A DNA stretch of 19,431 bases, taken from UBA7803 sp041686955 (lineage in GTDB: Bacteria > Pseudomonadota > Gammaproteobacteria > Pseudomonadales > Azotimanducaceae). Location of the stretch: assembly GCA_041686955.1 (NCBI GenBank), contig JAWLCV010000077.1:1-19431 (forward strand). The letters run 5' to 3'. Below, piece after piece: positions 1 to 8,300 of the stretch. The translations under genes were made by a program, and so were the position numbers. Each line of letters starts with the position of its first letter. Within the stretch, counting starts at the first letter, position 1. The notes beneath the pieces are model-generated. The model ran no database searches. It was not told the DNA's origin and saw nothing but the letters and a program-made list of their open reading frames with translations.

Positions 1-42
1 ATCAGCATTCTGCACCGCGTGGCCCACGCGCGGCACAACTGA
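1..42 (+). CDS. tolQ: TolQ, C-terminal end only (partial)
   Basis: The window opens inside a reading frame whose last residues are ISILHRVAHARHN before a TGA at 40-42. The motif F/I-S-x-L-H-R matches the extreme C-terminus of TolQ proteins, and tolR follows 19 bases later, the standard order. TolQ is the inner-membrane, MotA/ExbB-type subunit that forms the proton-driven motor with TolR. Only 13 residues are visible, so the identification rests mostly on position. Confidence 0.8.
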   Translation: MSILHRVAHARHN

Positions 43-61
43 CAGCGGCGAGGAGGCAGCC

Positions 62-499
62 ATGGCCCAGCGACGCAAGCCCATGTCCGAGATCAACGTG
101 GTGCCGTACATCGACGTGATGCTGGTGCTGCTGGTGATCTTCATGGCCACGGCACCGCTTTTGACCCAGGGGGTGGTGGTGGACCTGCCCGACGCGCCGT
201 CCGAGCCGGTGGAGCAGGATCAGGAGGACCCGCTGGTGGTGTCGGTGCGCGACGACGGCGCCATCTTCGTCAATCTGGGAATCCAGAATGCGGACGACGA
301 GGGGACCCGGGTCACCATCTACAGTCTCGAGGATCAGGCGGGCAAGATTCTGCGTGCCCGGACGGACGTGCCGGTGTACGTGAAGGCGGACCACAAGCTG
401 GACTACGGCACCGTGGTTCGCGTGATGACGGTGCTGCAGAAGGCGGGCGCCCGCAGCGTGGGACTCATCACCGAGCCGCCGGAGCTGGTGGAAAGCTGA
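62..499 (+). CDS. tolR: TolR, ExbD-family subunit of the Tol-Pal motor
   Basis: This 145-residue protein has the ExbD/TolR layout. A short basic N-terminus (residues 1-15, ending in the family motif MSEINVVPYIDVMLVLLVIF) leads into a single membrane helix at about 16-36 and then a periplasmic domain. Asp18 in the helix corresponds to the proton-path aspartate of the family (Asp23 in E. coli TolR). TolR works with TolQ to couple proton flow to movement of TolA during outer-membrane constriction at division. An ideal AGGAGG at 51-56 sits 5 bases before the ATG. Its length is normal for the family. tolA follows 6 bases after the stop. Confidence 0.97.
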   Translation: MAQRRKPMSEINVVPYIDVMLVLLVIFMATAPLLTQGVVVDLPDAPSEPVEQDQEDPLVVSVRDDGAIFVNLGIQNADDEGTRVTIYSLEDQAGKILRARTDVPVYVKADHKLDYGTVVRVMTVLQKAGARSVGLITEPPELVES

Positions 500-505
500 C
501 CGCGC

Positions 506-1261
506 ATGGTGGAGGCGCTTCGGCAATACACCCTGCCCCTGTTGCTGGCGTTGCTGCTGCACGTGGCGGCTGCGGCCGCGCTGTACGGCAACTGGAATCC
601 CGAGCGCACGGAAACCCGGATCATCGAGCCGCAGATCGTGCACGCCGATCTGGTGGTTCTGGAGCCGAAGGCGGCCCCCAAACCCGCACCGAAACCGGCC
701 CCGAAGCCGCCGCCGAAGCCGGCACCGTCCGAGGCGGCGCCACCCAAGCCTGCCGCCAAGCCGGAGCCGACGCCACCGAAGCCCGACCCTGCGGCGGAAC
801 GCCGGGCGGCCGAGCGCCGCGAAGCGGAGAAGCGGGCGGAGGAGCAGGCGCGGGCGGAAGAGCGGGCCCGTCAGGAACGCCTGCAGGCTCTTGCCCAGTC
901 ATCGTTTCTCGATGCACTGGAGGAGGAAGAGGCCCAGCTCGAGGAATCCGAGCAGTCGGCGGCGGAAGCGGCGGCGCAGAGCTACCGGATGGGCATCTAC
1001 CAGGCGGTGGTGGCCAACTGGTCGCGGCCTCCTTCGGCGCGGAACTTCATGGAGGCGAAGCTCCTGGTGGAGCTGGTCCCCACGGGTCAGGTGGTGAACG
1101 TGACCGTGATCGAATCCAGCGGCAATGCGGCTTTCGACCGCTCGGCGGAGGCGGCGGTGCGCAAGGCGAAGCGCTTCGAGGTGCCCGAGGACCCGGACGT
1201 GTTCGAGCGCTATTTCCGGCGCTTTTCTTTGTTGTTCAGACCGGAGGATCTGTTGCGGTGA
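506..1261 (+). CDS. tolA: TolA, periplasm-spanning energy transducer
   Basis: This 251-residue protein has one N-terminal membrane helix (about 10-28), a Pro/Lys-rich stretch (about 55-95, repeated A-P-K-P units), a charged coiled-coil segment (about 96-157) and a C-terminal TonB/TolA-like domain (about 158-251). TolA links the TolQR motor to TolB and Pal at the outer membrane. It is much shorter than E. coli TolA (421), mainly in the middle helix, which is common outside the enterics. His19 matches the membrane-helix histidine of the E. coli S-x3-H motif (Ser18/His22), but the serine position is Ala15 here. The stop TGA at 1259-1261 overlaps the tolB GTG start. Confidence 0.94.
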   Translation: MVEALRQYTLPLLLALLLHVAAAAALYGNWNPERTETRIIEPQIVHADLVVLEPKAAPKPAPKPAPKPPPKPAPSEAAPPKPAAKPEPTPPKPDPAAERRAAERREAEKRAEEQARAEERARQERLQALAQSSFLDALEEEEAQLEESEQSAAEAAAQSYRMGIYQAVVANWSRPPSARNFMEAKLLVELVPTGQVVNVTVIESSGNAAFDRSAEAAVRKAKRFEVPEDPDVFERYFRRFSLLFRPEDLLR

Positions 1262-2580
1262 GACGTGGATTGTCTGTGATCATCATCCTGCTGGCCCAGG
1301 GCCTCGCGGCCCCGCTGGCGCTGGCGGCCCAGAGCCTGGACACCATCATCATCGATGCCGGGTACGACAAGCAGACCCGCATCGCGGTGGTGCCGTTTCA
1401 GGGCGGCTCGGATGTCGCCGGCGAGGAGGGTCTGGCAGACATCGTCGCCTTCGATCTCTCCCGTAGCGGCCAGTTCGCGCCGCTGGAACGCGACAACATG
1501 CTGTCGTTTCCCAGCCAGCCCGATCAGGTGTTCTTCCGCGACTGGCGCGTGCTCGGCATGGAGTACGTGGTGGTGGGCAGCGCCAGCACCATGCCCACGG
1601 GCGAGATCCGGGTGCGCTACTACCTGTTCGACGTGGTGAACGAGCGGCAGATGCTCTCGGATCAGGTCAGCGGCTCGCGGACCCAGTGGCGCGACATGGC
1701 TCACCACGTCTCCGACGACGTGTTCGAGGCCATCACCGGCATCCGGGGCGCCTTTTCCACCAAGATTCTCTATGTGCTGGCCCAGAACGCCGGGTCGCCC
1801 AACGCCCGATACTCCGTGGAAATGGCGGACTCCGACGGCCGCCGTGCGGAAACCCTGTTCGCGTCCAACGAGCCCGTGATGTCGCCGAGCTGGGGCCCGG
1901 ATGGGCGGCGGGTCGCCTACGTCTCCTTCGAGACCGGGCGACAGGCCATCGTCATTCAGGACCTCATCACCGGCGAACGCGAGCTCATCACCCAGTTCAG
2001 TGGGATCAACGGCTCCCCGGTCTTCTCGCCGGACGGCAGGAGCCTGGTCATGGTGCTCTCCCGGGACGGCAACCCGGAGATCTACCTGATGAACCTGGCG
2101 GACCGGCGCCTGCGCCGGCTCACCCGCCACCACGCCATCGACACCGAGCCCAGCTTTTCGCCGGACGGGCGCCACATCGTGTTCACCTCGGACCGGGGCG
2201 GGGCGCCGCAGATCTACCGGCTGGAGCTGACCACCAATCTGGTGGAGCGGTTGACCTTCCAGGGGGGATACAACGCGCGGGCCCGGGTGCTGCCGGACGG
2301 CAAGCATCTGGTGTACGTACACCGCAGCGATCGTGGGGTGTTCCACATCGCCTGGCAGGATCTCGAACGCGACGACGTGAGGGTGCTCACCCAGACGGCG
2401 CTCGACGAGTCGCCGTCCCTGGCGCCCAACGGCACCATGTTAATCTATGCGACGCAGGATCGGGGGAGAGGTATACTTGCCGTCGTTTCGATCGACGGCC
2501 GAGTGAAGTACCGGCTCCCGTCCTCATCCGGAGACGTTCGAGAACCGGCCTGGTCGCCTTTCCTGAATTTCAGACGATAA
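1258..2580 (+). CDS. tolB: TolB, periplasmic beta-propeller protein of Tol-Pal
   Basis: This 440-residue protein begins with a signal peptide (about 1-24, hydrophobic core VIIILLAQGLAAPLALA). The mature N-terminal strand LDTIIIDAG aligns with the TolA-binding segment EVRIVIDSG of E. coli TolB. A TolB N-domain follows, then a six-bladed propeller from about residue 190, recognisable by repeated S-P-x-W/F-S-P-D-G-R blades (for example SWGPDGRRVAYVS, VFSPDGRSLVMV, SFSPDGRHIVFTS). TolB binds Pal and TolA in the periplasm. The start is GTG at 1258, inside the tolA stop, with GGAGG at 1243-1247 ten bases upstream. Length is as expected (E. coli 430). Confidence 0.97.
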   Translation: MRRGLSVIIILLAQGLAAPLALAAQSLDTIIIDAGYDKQTRIAVVPFQGGSDVAGEEGLADIVAFDLSRSGQFAPLERDNMLSFPSQPDQVFFRDWRVLGMEYVVVGSASTMPTGEIRVRYYLFDVVNERQMLSDQVSGSRTQWRDMAHHVSDDVFEAITGIRGAFSTKILYVLAQNAGSPNARYSVEMADSDGRRAETLFASNEPVMSPSWGPDGRRVAYVSFETGRQAIVIQDLITGERELITQFSGINGSPVFSPDGRSLVMVLSRDGNPEIYLMNLADRRLRRLTRHHAIDTEPSFSPDGRHIVFTSDRGGAPQIYRLELTTNLVERLTFQGGYNARARVLPDGKHLVYVHRSDRGVFHIAWQDLERDDVRVLTQTALDESPSLAPNGTMLIYATQDRGRGILAVVSIDGRVKYRLPSSSGDVREPAWSPFLNFRR

Positions 2581-2592
2581 TCGGAGCGCTTC

Positions 2593-3138
2593 ATGTCGAC
2601 AACGTGGCTACGGAATTTCTTCGTCCTGGTAATCGCGGGCACGCTGCTGGCGGGCTGTGCCGGAGCCGGACCTCAGCGGCAGCCGACGGAGCCCTCGGCG
2701 GAGCCCGTGGAGAGCCCGGAGACCACGCCGGCGCCTCCGACTTCGCCGGCGCAGCCGCCGGCCTTCGATGCCGCCGGCAACCCCTTCGTGCCGGGCTCGT
2801 CGACCCGGTTGCTGCCGCGCACGTTCTACTTCGACTACGACCGCGCGGCGCTGAATCAGGACGATCTGGCCGCGCTCGAGATGCACGCCACCATTCTGCG
2901 TAATCATTCGGACCGCGAGGTGGTGATCGAAGGGCATGCGGACGAGCGCGGCACTCGGGAGTACAATCTCGCCTTGGGCGAGCGACGTGCCGATGCCGTG
3001 CGCAGCTTCCTGGTCAGCGCCGGGGTGTCGCCGAACCAGATCGAAATGGTCAGTTACGGCGAAGAGCGTCCGGAAGATCCCGGCCACGAAGAAAGCGCCT
3101 GGTCGCGAAACCGACGGGCCATACTGATCTATCGTTGA
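2593..3138 (+). CDS. pal: Pal, peptidoglycan-associated outer-membrane lipoprotein
   Basis: This 181-residue protein carries a lipobox LAGC with the lipidated cysteine at residue 22. Ala at position +2 does not signal inner-membrane retention, so the outer membrane is expected. A Pro/Glu/Thr-rich linker (23-70) leads to an OmpA-like peptidoglycan-binding domain (about 76-181). Asp117 (in EGHADERGT) and Arg132 are spaced like the diaminopimelate-binding pair of OmpA (Asp271/Arg286). Pal anchors the outer membrane to the wall and is relocated by TolA/TolB during division. The ATG at 2593 follows tolB by 12 bases with GGAG at 2583-2586. Confidence 0.97.
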   Translation: MSTTWLRNFFVLVIAGTLLAGCAGAGPQRQPTEPSAEPVESPETTPAPPTSPAQPPAFDAAGNPFVPGSSTRLLPRTFYFDYDRAALNQDDLAALEMHATILRNHSDREVVIEGHADERGTREYNLALGERRADAVRSFLVSAGVSPNQIEMVSYGEERPEDPGHEESAWSRNRRAILIYR

Positions 3139-3143
3139 ACTTT

Positions 3144-3989
3144 ATGGGTCATCGAGTGCAGGTTTCCGCTAAAGCTGGGCCGTGTCATCTGACGACGGTC
3201 TTCCTGGGGGCGGCCCTGGCCACCGCCGGGGCGGCCGCGGCCGCAGGAGCGGCGGCGTCCGCAGGAGCGGCCGTAGCGGTTCCCGTGGTGGAGTCCTCCA
3301 CCAGCGCCGAGCCGGCCCGTTATGCCCAGACCTCGCCCCAACCCGCGGCCGGGGCCGCCGAGCCCAGTCGTCTCGGCGAGCTTTTCTACCAGCTCCAGGT
3401 CCTGCAGCAGGAGGTTCAGGAGCTGCGGGGCCGGGTGGAAGAGCAGGACCATCGCATCGAGCGGCTGGCCCGGGATCAGCAGGAGCAGTACCTCGACCTC
3501 GACCGGCGCATGCAGGCTCTGCGTGGCGGCGCGGGCGCCGGTCCGGCGCGGCCCGCCGGGGCGGAGCGCCCGGCTCGAACGGAAGAGTCCGCACCCCCCG
3601 GCCCGAGCGCAGGGTCGAACAGCGAGCGGGAGGCCTACGCGGCGGCGTTCGAGCTGATGAAGCAACGGCAGTTCGAATCCTCCATCGACGCGTTCAACCG
3701 GCTCATCGTCGACTACCCCAACGGCGTCTATACGCCGAACGCGTTCTACTGGCTGGGCGAGCTGTACCTGGCCCAGGATCAGAACGAGAAGGCCCGGCAA
3801 TCTTTCGCCCAGGTCATCAATCTCTATCCGGATCATTCGAAGGTTCCCGACGCGTTGTACAAGCTGGGCGTGGTGTATCACCGGCTCGGCGACCTGGCCC
3901 GGGCCCGTGACTACCTCAACCGCGTGCGCAGCGACCACCCCGGTTCCTCCGCGGCTGGGCTCGCGGAAACCTACCTGGCGGAGCTTTAG
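3144..3989 (+). CDS. cpoB: CpoB (YbgF), cell-division coordinator with TPR repeats
   Basis: From the ATG at 3144 the protein has 281 residues. It has a long Ala-rich signal sequence (about 16-46), a coiled-coil trimerisation segment of heptads such as LFYQLQVLQQEVQELRGRVE (about 74-120), a Pro/Gly linker, then three TPR-type units (about 160-281; the tail has AFYWLGELYLAQDQNEKA and ALYKLGVVYHRLGD). CpoB ties PBP1B activity to Tol-driven constriction. The same frame can start 9 bases earlier at a TTG (3135) overlapping the pal stop. Neither start has a clear ribosome site, so translation is probably coupled to pal. An 18-base-period duplication at 3241-3271 encodes Ala-rich residues of the signal region. 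Confidence 0.9.
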   Translation: MGHRVQVSAKAGPCHLTTVFLGAALATAGAAAAAGAAASAGAAVAVPVVESSTSAEPARYAQTSPQPAAGAAEPSRLGELFYQLQVLQQEVQELRGRVEEQDHRIERLARDQQEQYLDLDRRMQALRGGAGAGPARPAGAERPARTEESAPPGPSAGSNSEREAYAAAFELMKQRQFESSIDAFNRLIVDYPNGVYTPNAFYWLGELYLAQDQNEKARQSFAQVINLYPDHSKVPDALYKLGVVYHRLGDLARARDYLNRVRSDHPGSSAAGLAETYLAEL

Positions 3990-3994
3990 GCACC

Positions 3995-3999
3995 GGGAG
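3995..3999 (+). promoter_or_regulatory. Ribosome binding site fixing the queE start
   Basis: GGGAG lies 6 bases before the GTG at 4006, just after the cpoB stop. It supports the GTG as the queE start over an upstream in-frame ATG at 3907 that lies inside cpoB. Confidence 0.6.
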
Positions 4000-4005
4000 C
4001 CCGTC

Positions 4006-4653
4006 GTGGCTGACACCCTCCGGATCACCGAAATCTTCCTGTCGTTGCAGGGGGAGACCAGCTTCACCGGTCTACCCACGGTCTTCGTCCGCCTCACCGG
4101 CTGCCCGTTGCGTTGCGGATACTGCGACACCGCGTACGCGTTCAGCGGCGGCACGGTCATGCCTTTGCCGGAGATCCTCGAACGGGTCGCCGAACTCGGG
4201 GTTTCGCACGTCACGGTGACCGGCGGCGAGCCCCTGGCGCAGCCGGCGGTGCGGTTGCTGCTCGCGCGGCTGTGCGACCGGGGCCATACCGTCTCGCTGG
4301 AGACCAGCGGCGCCCTGGACATGGCGGGCGTCGACGAGCGGGTGGTGAAGGTGCTCGACATCAAGACGCCGGGCTCCGGGGAAGTGGCGCGCAACCGGTG
4401 GGAAAACCTCGCTCATTGCAGCCGGCGCGATCAGGTGAAGTTCGTGATCTGTGATCGGGCCGACTACGACTGGGCGCGGCTCAAGTGCGACGAGCTCGAC
4501 CTCGGCGAGCGCTTCGGCGAAGTCCTGTTCTCGCCCGCCGCCCCCGAGTTGTCCGCACGCACCCTGGCGGATTGGATCGTCGAGGATCGCCTGCCGGTGC
4601 GTCTGCAGATCCAGCTCCACAAGTACCTCTGGGGCGACGAGCAGGGCCGGTGA
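4006..4653 (+). CDS. queE: QueE, 7-carboxy-7-deazaguanine synthase (radical SAM)
   Basis: This 215-residue protein uses S-adenosylmethionine and an iron-sulfur cluster to convert 6-carboxytetrahydropterin to 7-carboxy-7-deazaguanine, a step in making preQ0 for queuosine. The cluster ligands are Cys33, Cys37 and Cys40 in CPLRCGYCDT (CX3CX2C). The substrate/Mg region FLSLQGE is at about 11-17, and GGEPL at 73-77 is the SAM-binding motif. The frame is open back to 3907, but the extra 33 residues overlap cpoB and have no family character, so GTG 4006 is chosen. The stop TGA and the queC ATG share base 4653, indicating coupled translation. Confidence 0.95.
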   Translation: MADTLRITEIFLSLQGETSFTGLPTVFVRLTGCPLRCGYCDTAYAFSGGTVMPLPEILERVAELGVSHVTVTGGEPLAQPAVRLLLARLCDRGHTVSLETSGALDMAGVDERVVKVLDIKTPGSGEVARNRWENLAHCSRRDQVKFVICDRADYDWARLKCDELDLGERFGEVLFSPAAPELSARTLADWIVEDRLPVRLQIQLHKYLWGDEQGR

Positions 4654-5378
4654 TGGCGCGCAAGGCGGTGGTGCTGGTTTCCGGCGGCCTGGACTCCGCC
4701 ACCACCCTGGCCATCGGCCGGACGGAGGGATTCGTCTGCTACGCCTTGTCCTTCGACTACGGGCAGCGCCACCGCGCCGAGCTCGCCGCGGCGCGAACCG
4801 TGGCGGAGCGGGGAGGCGCGGTGGAGCACCGGGTGGCGCCCATCGACCTGTCCGCCTTCGGCGGCTCCGCGCTCACGGACCCGGAGATCGCGGTGCCCGA
4901 GAGTGCGGACCCGAGTCCGGGTCCGGCGGGTCCGGGGGACCCGGCTCCGGGTCCACGTTCGGGGATTCCGGTGACCTACGTGCCGGCGCGGAACACCGTG
5001 TTCCTGTCGCTGGCGCTGGCGTGGGCCGAGGTGCTCGGCGCCCGGGACATCTTCATCGGCGTCAACGCCGTGGACTATTCCGGGTACCCGGACTGCCGGC
5101 CGGAGTTCATCCGCGCATTCGAGACCCTGGCCAACCTGGCCACCCGGGCCGGCGTGGAGGGCGACGGTTTCACGGTGCACGCGCCGCTGATCCACCTCAC
5201 CAAGGGGGACATCATCCGCCGCGGTCTGGAGCTGGGCGTGGACTACGGCGCCACGGTCTCTTGCTATCAGCCGGACCCAACGGGCGCGGCCTGCGGACGC
5301 TGCGACAGCTGCCGGATTCGTCGCGCCGGATTCGCCGCCGCCGGAGTGCCCGACCCCACCCGCTACGCGGAACGCTGA
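4653..5378 (+). CDS. queC: QueC, preQ0 synthase (7-cyano-7-deazaguanine synthase)
   Basis: This 241-residue protein converts 7-carboxy-7-deazaguanine plus ammonia and ATP to preQ0, directly following QueE. The PP-loop motif SGGLDS is at 10-15 and FDYGQRH at 34-40. Four zinc cysteines lie at 204, 214, 217 and 220 (CX9CX2CX2C). The ATG overlaps the queE stop. It is slightly longer than usual because of a Pro/Gly/Ser/Asp-rich insertion at about residues 82-105 (bases 4896-4967), made of repeated GGTCC/GGACC-like units, between the N-terminal fold and the PVTYVPARNT motif. The key residues on either side are intact, so it is probably functional. Confidence 0.95.
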   Translation: MARKAVVLVSGGLDSATTLAIGRTEGFVCYALSFDYGQRHRAELAAARTVAERGGAVEHRVAPIDLSAFGGSALTDPEIAVPESADPSPGPAGPGDPAPGPRSGIPVTYVPARNTVFLSLALAWAEVLGARDIFIGVNAVDYSGYPDCRPEFIRAFETLANLATRAGVEGDGFTVHAPLIHLTKGDIIRRGLELGVDYGATVSCYQPDPTGAACGRCDSCRIRRAGFAAAGVPDPTRYAER

Positions 5379-5380
5379 GA

Positions 5381-8300
5381 TCAGGCGCGCCGGCCGAGGT
5401 CGATGAGCTTGCGGCAGGTGACGGCGTATAGCGAGAAGTCGGGCGTCGTGGCGTGCCGGGCGTCGTCCACGGTGCGGTTCCAGCTTTCCAGCAGCGACCG
5501 GTTCGCCTCCAACCACGCCTCCACGTCGCCGTCGTTGTCCTTGTGCACGGACGCCGCCAGCCGGCCCTGCTCCATGACCAGGTCGTCGATGAGGGAATCC
5601 CGCTCGATGCTCTGCCAGTGGCTCACGGTCGGGAACTGGGCCACCCGCGCGATGAGCCACTCGAGGCCCAGGCGTTCCCCGAGCTCGCCGAACACGTCCA
5701 CCAGCGCCCGGGGGTCGGCCCCACAGGAATGGGCGGCCGCCACCACGGTCAGCGCGGTAGCGAGATCCGCGGAACCCGCCAGCTCCACCGCATCCGCCTC
5801 GGGCAGACCGCGGTCGAGCAGGGCCTGCAGCCGCTGCCGGCGGTTCTCCTCGGCGGCCGCGCTGAACAGTCCGGTGCGTTTTTCCCGCAGCGCTTCGATC
5901 TCGGAGCGGTAGCGCTCCGTCAGGTACGCCACGTTGAGATTGTTGCGCTCGTGGCGCAGCAGCCAGCGGGTGGCGCGGCGCCCGAGGCGCACCAGCTCGG
6001 CCAGGGCCTGCAGCCGCGTCACGGCATCCACGCCGGGCAACGACTCGATGCGGCGGAACCGCTCGCGCAGGCGGAAGCACGCCGCGGCGCCCAGGTAGGC
6101 ACAGAGGATCTCCTCCACGCTGGCACTGACGAACTCCATCATGTGGGTCACGAAGGTGATGCCCATGTGGTGCACCACGTCGTTGGCGAGCTGGGTGGCG
6201 ATGATCTGCCGGGCGAGCCTGTGGCTGGTGATGGCGTCGGGGTAACGCTGCTCCAGCAGCGCCGGGAACGGCTCGAAGATCTCCGCGCGGATGCCCGGAT
6301 CGTCGCCGAGGCCGTCGTTATTCAAGGTGGTCTTGATGTGGGTCTTGGAGAACGCCATGAACACGGCAAGCTCCGGGCGGGTCAGCGCCTCGCCGCGGCT
6401 GGCGCGCTCCAGCAGCTCTTCGTCGCCCGGCAGGCCCTCCAGACGACGGTCGAGCCCCTGGGTCGCCTCCATCAGTGCGATGAACCGCTGGTACTCGGCG
6501 GCATGATCGCTCACCTGGCGCTCCGCCAGACTCAGCAACTGGGCCTGGCGGAAGTTGTTGGTCAGCACCAGCTCCGCCACCTCGTCGGTCATGTCCCGAA
6601 GCAGCGCATTGCGGTGCTTTTCCGTCAGCTCGCCGTCCGCCACCAGCTGGTTCAGGGCAATCTTGATGTTGACCTCGTGGTCCGAGCAGTCGACGCCGGC
6701 GGAATTGTCGATGAAGTCGGTGTTGATGGCGCCGCCTGCGAGGGCGAACGCCACGCGGCCGAGCTGGGTGACACCCAGGTTGCCGCCTTCGCCGATGACC
6801 TTGCAGCGCAGGTCCTCGGCATCGACTCGAACCGAGTCGTTCGAACGATCCCCCACCTCGGCGTCGCTCTCGGCCGCGGCCTTGACGTAGGTGCCGATTC
6901 CGCCGTTCCAGATCAGATCCACCGGGGAAGCGAGCAACGCGCGGATGAGCTCGTCCGGAGACAGCCGCTCCGCCTCGATGGCGAAGCAGCGGCGCACCTC
7001 GGCGGAGAGGCGGATGGATTTGGCGCTGCGCTCGTACACCCCGCCGCCGCTGGAGATCAGTGTCGTGTCGTAGTCGGACCAGGCGGATCTCGGCAGGGCG
7101 AAAAGGCGCCGGCGCTCCTCGAAGGCGCGCTCGGGGTCCGGGTCGGGGTCGAGGAAGATGTGCCGGTGGTTGAATGCGGCCACCAGGCGGACGCTGCGGG
7201 AGCGCAGCATGCCGTTGCCGAACACGTCGCCGGACATGTCGCCGATGCCCAGCACGGTCACGGGATCGGTCTGCACGTCCACGCCGCGCTCGGCGAAGTG
7301 GCGCTGCACCGACACCCAGGCGCCTCGGGCGGTGATGCCCATCTGCTTGTGGTCGTAGCCGTTGGAGCCGCCGGAGGCGAAGGCGTCGCCGAGCCAGAAG
7401 CCGTACTCGGCCGCCACGCCGTTGGCGATGTCCGAGAACGTGGCAGTGCCTTTGTCCGCGGCGACCACGAGATAGGGATCGTCACCATCGTGGCAGCGCA
7501 CTTCGGGCGGATGCACGACGGCGCCACCCACCACGTTGTCGGTGAGGTCCAGAAGACCGCGGATGAAATGCTTGTAGCACGCGACACCCTGGGCGCGAAA
7601 CGCTTCGGGATCGTCGGACGGCCGCCGCACGATGAAGCCCCCCTTTGCGCCGGTGGGCACGATCACCGCGTTCTTCACCGTCTGGGCTTTCACCAGGCCC
7701 AGCACTTCCGTGCGGTAATCCTCGGCGCGGTCCGACCAGCGCAGGCCGCCCCGGGCGATGGGTCCGCCGCGCAGGTGCACGCCCTCCATGTGCGGCGACG
7801 ACACGAAGATCTCGTGCGCCGGAACCGGCCGGGGGAGATCGGCGATGGCGCCGGGCGCCAGCTTCAACGCGAGGTACGGCCGCGGTGCCGTGCCGTCCGT
7901 TCGGTAGTAGCTGACCCGCTCGGTGGCCTCGATGAGGGCCAGGTAGCGGCGCAGTATGCGGTCCTCGTTGAGCAGGGCGACGCCGTCCAGGGCTTCGCGC
8001 ACGGCGCCGGCGAGGGCGGTGAGCTCCGCATCGGCAGCCTGCCGCGGATCGAAGCGTGCCTCGAAGTAACGCACCAGCCCCGCGGCGATCCGATGATGCT
8101 TGACCAGAGTGTCGCTGATGAATTCCTGGCTGAAGCCGAAGCGGATCTGCTTCATGTAGCGGGCGTAGGCTCGCAGCACCGCGATCTGACGCCAGTCGAG
8201 CCCGGCCGCCAGCAGCAGCCGGTTGTAGCCGTCGTCGTCGGCGTCGCCGTTCCAGATCCGCGCGAAGGCGTCCGAGAACAGTTCCCCCAGTGCGCCGATG

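Noticed and set aside
3907..4005. Longer queE start inside cpoB
   Set aside because: The extra 33 residues lack QueE similarity and overlap cpoB. The GTG at 4006 has a ribosome site and gives the usual length.
4485..4652. Longer queC start inside queE
   Set aside because: The extra residues are Arg/Pro-rich shadow sequence. The ATG at 4653 leads straight into the normal N-terminus KAVVLVSGGLDS.
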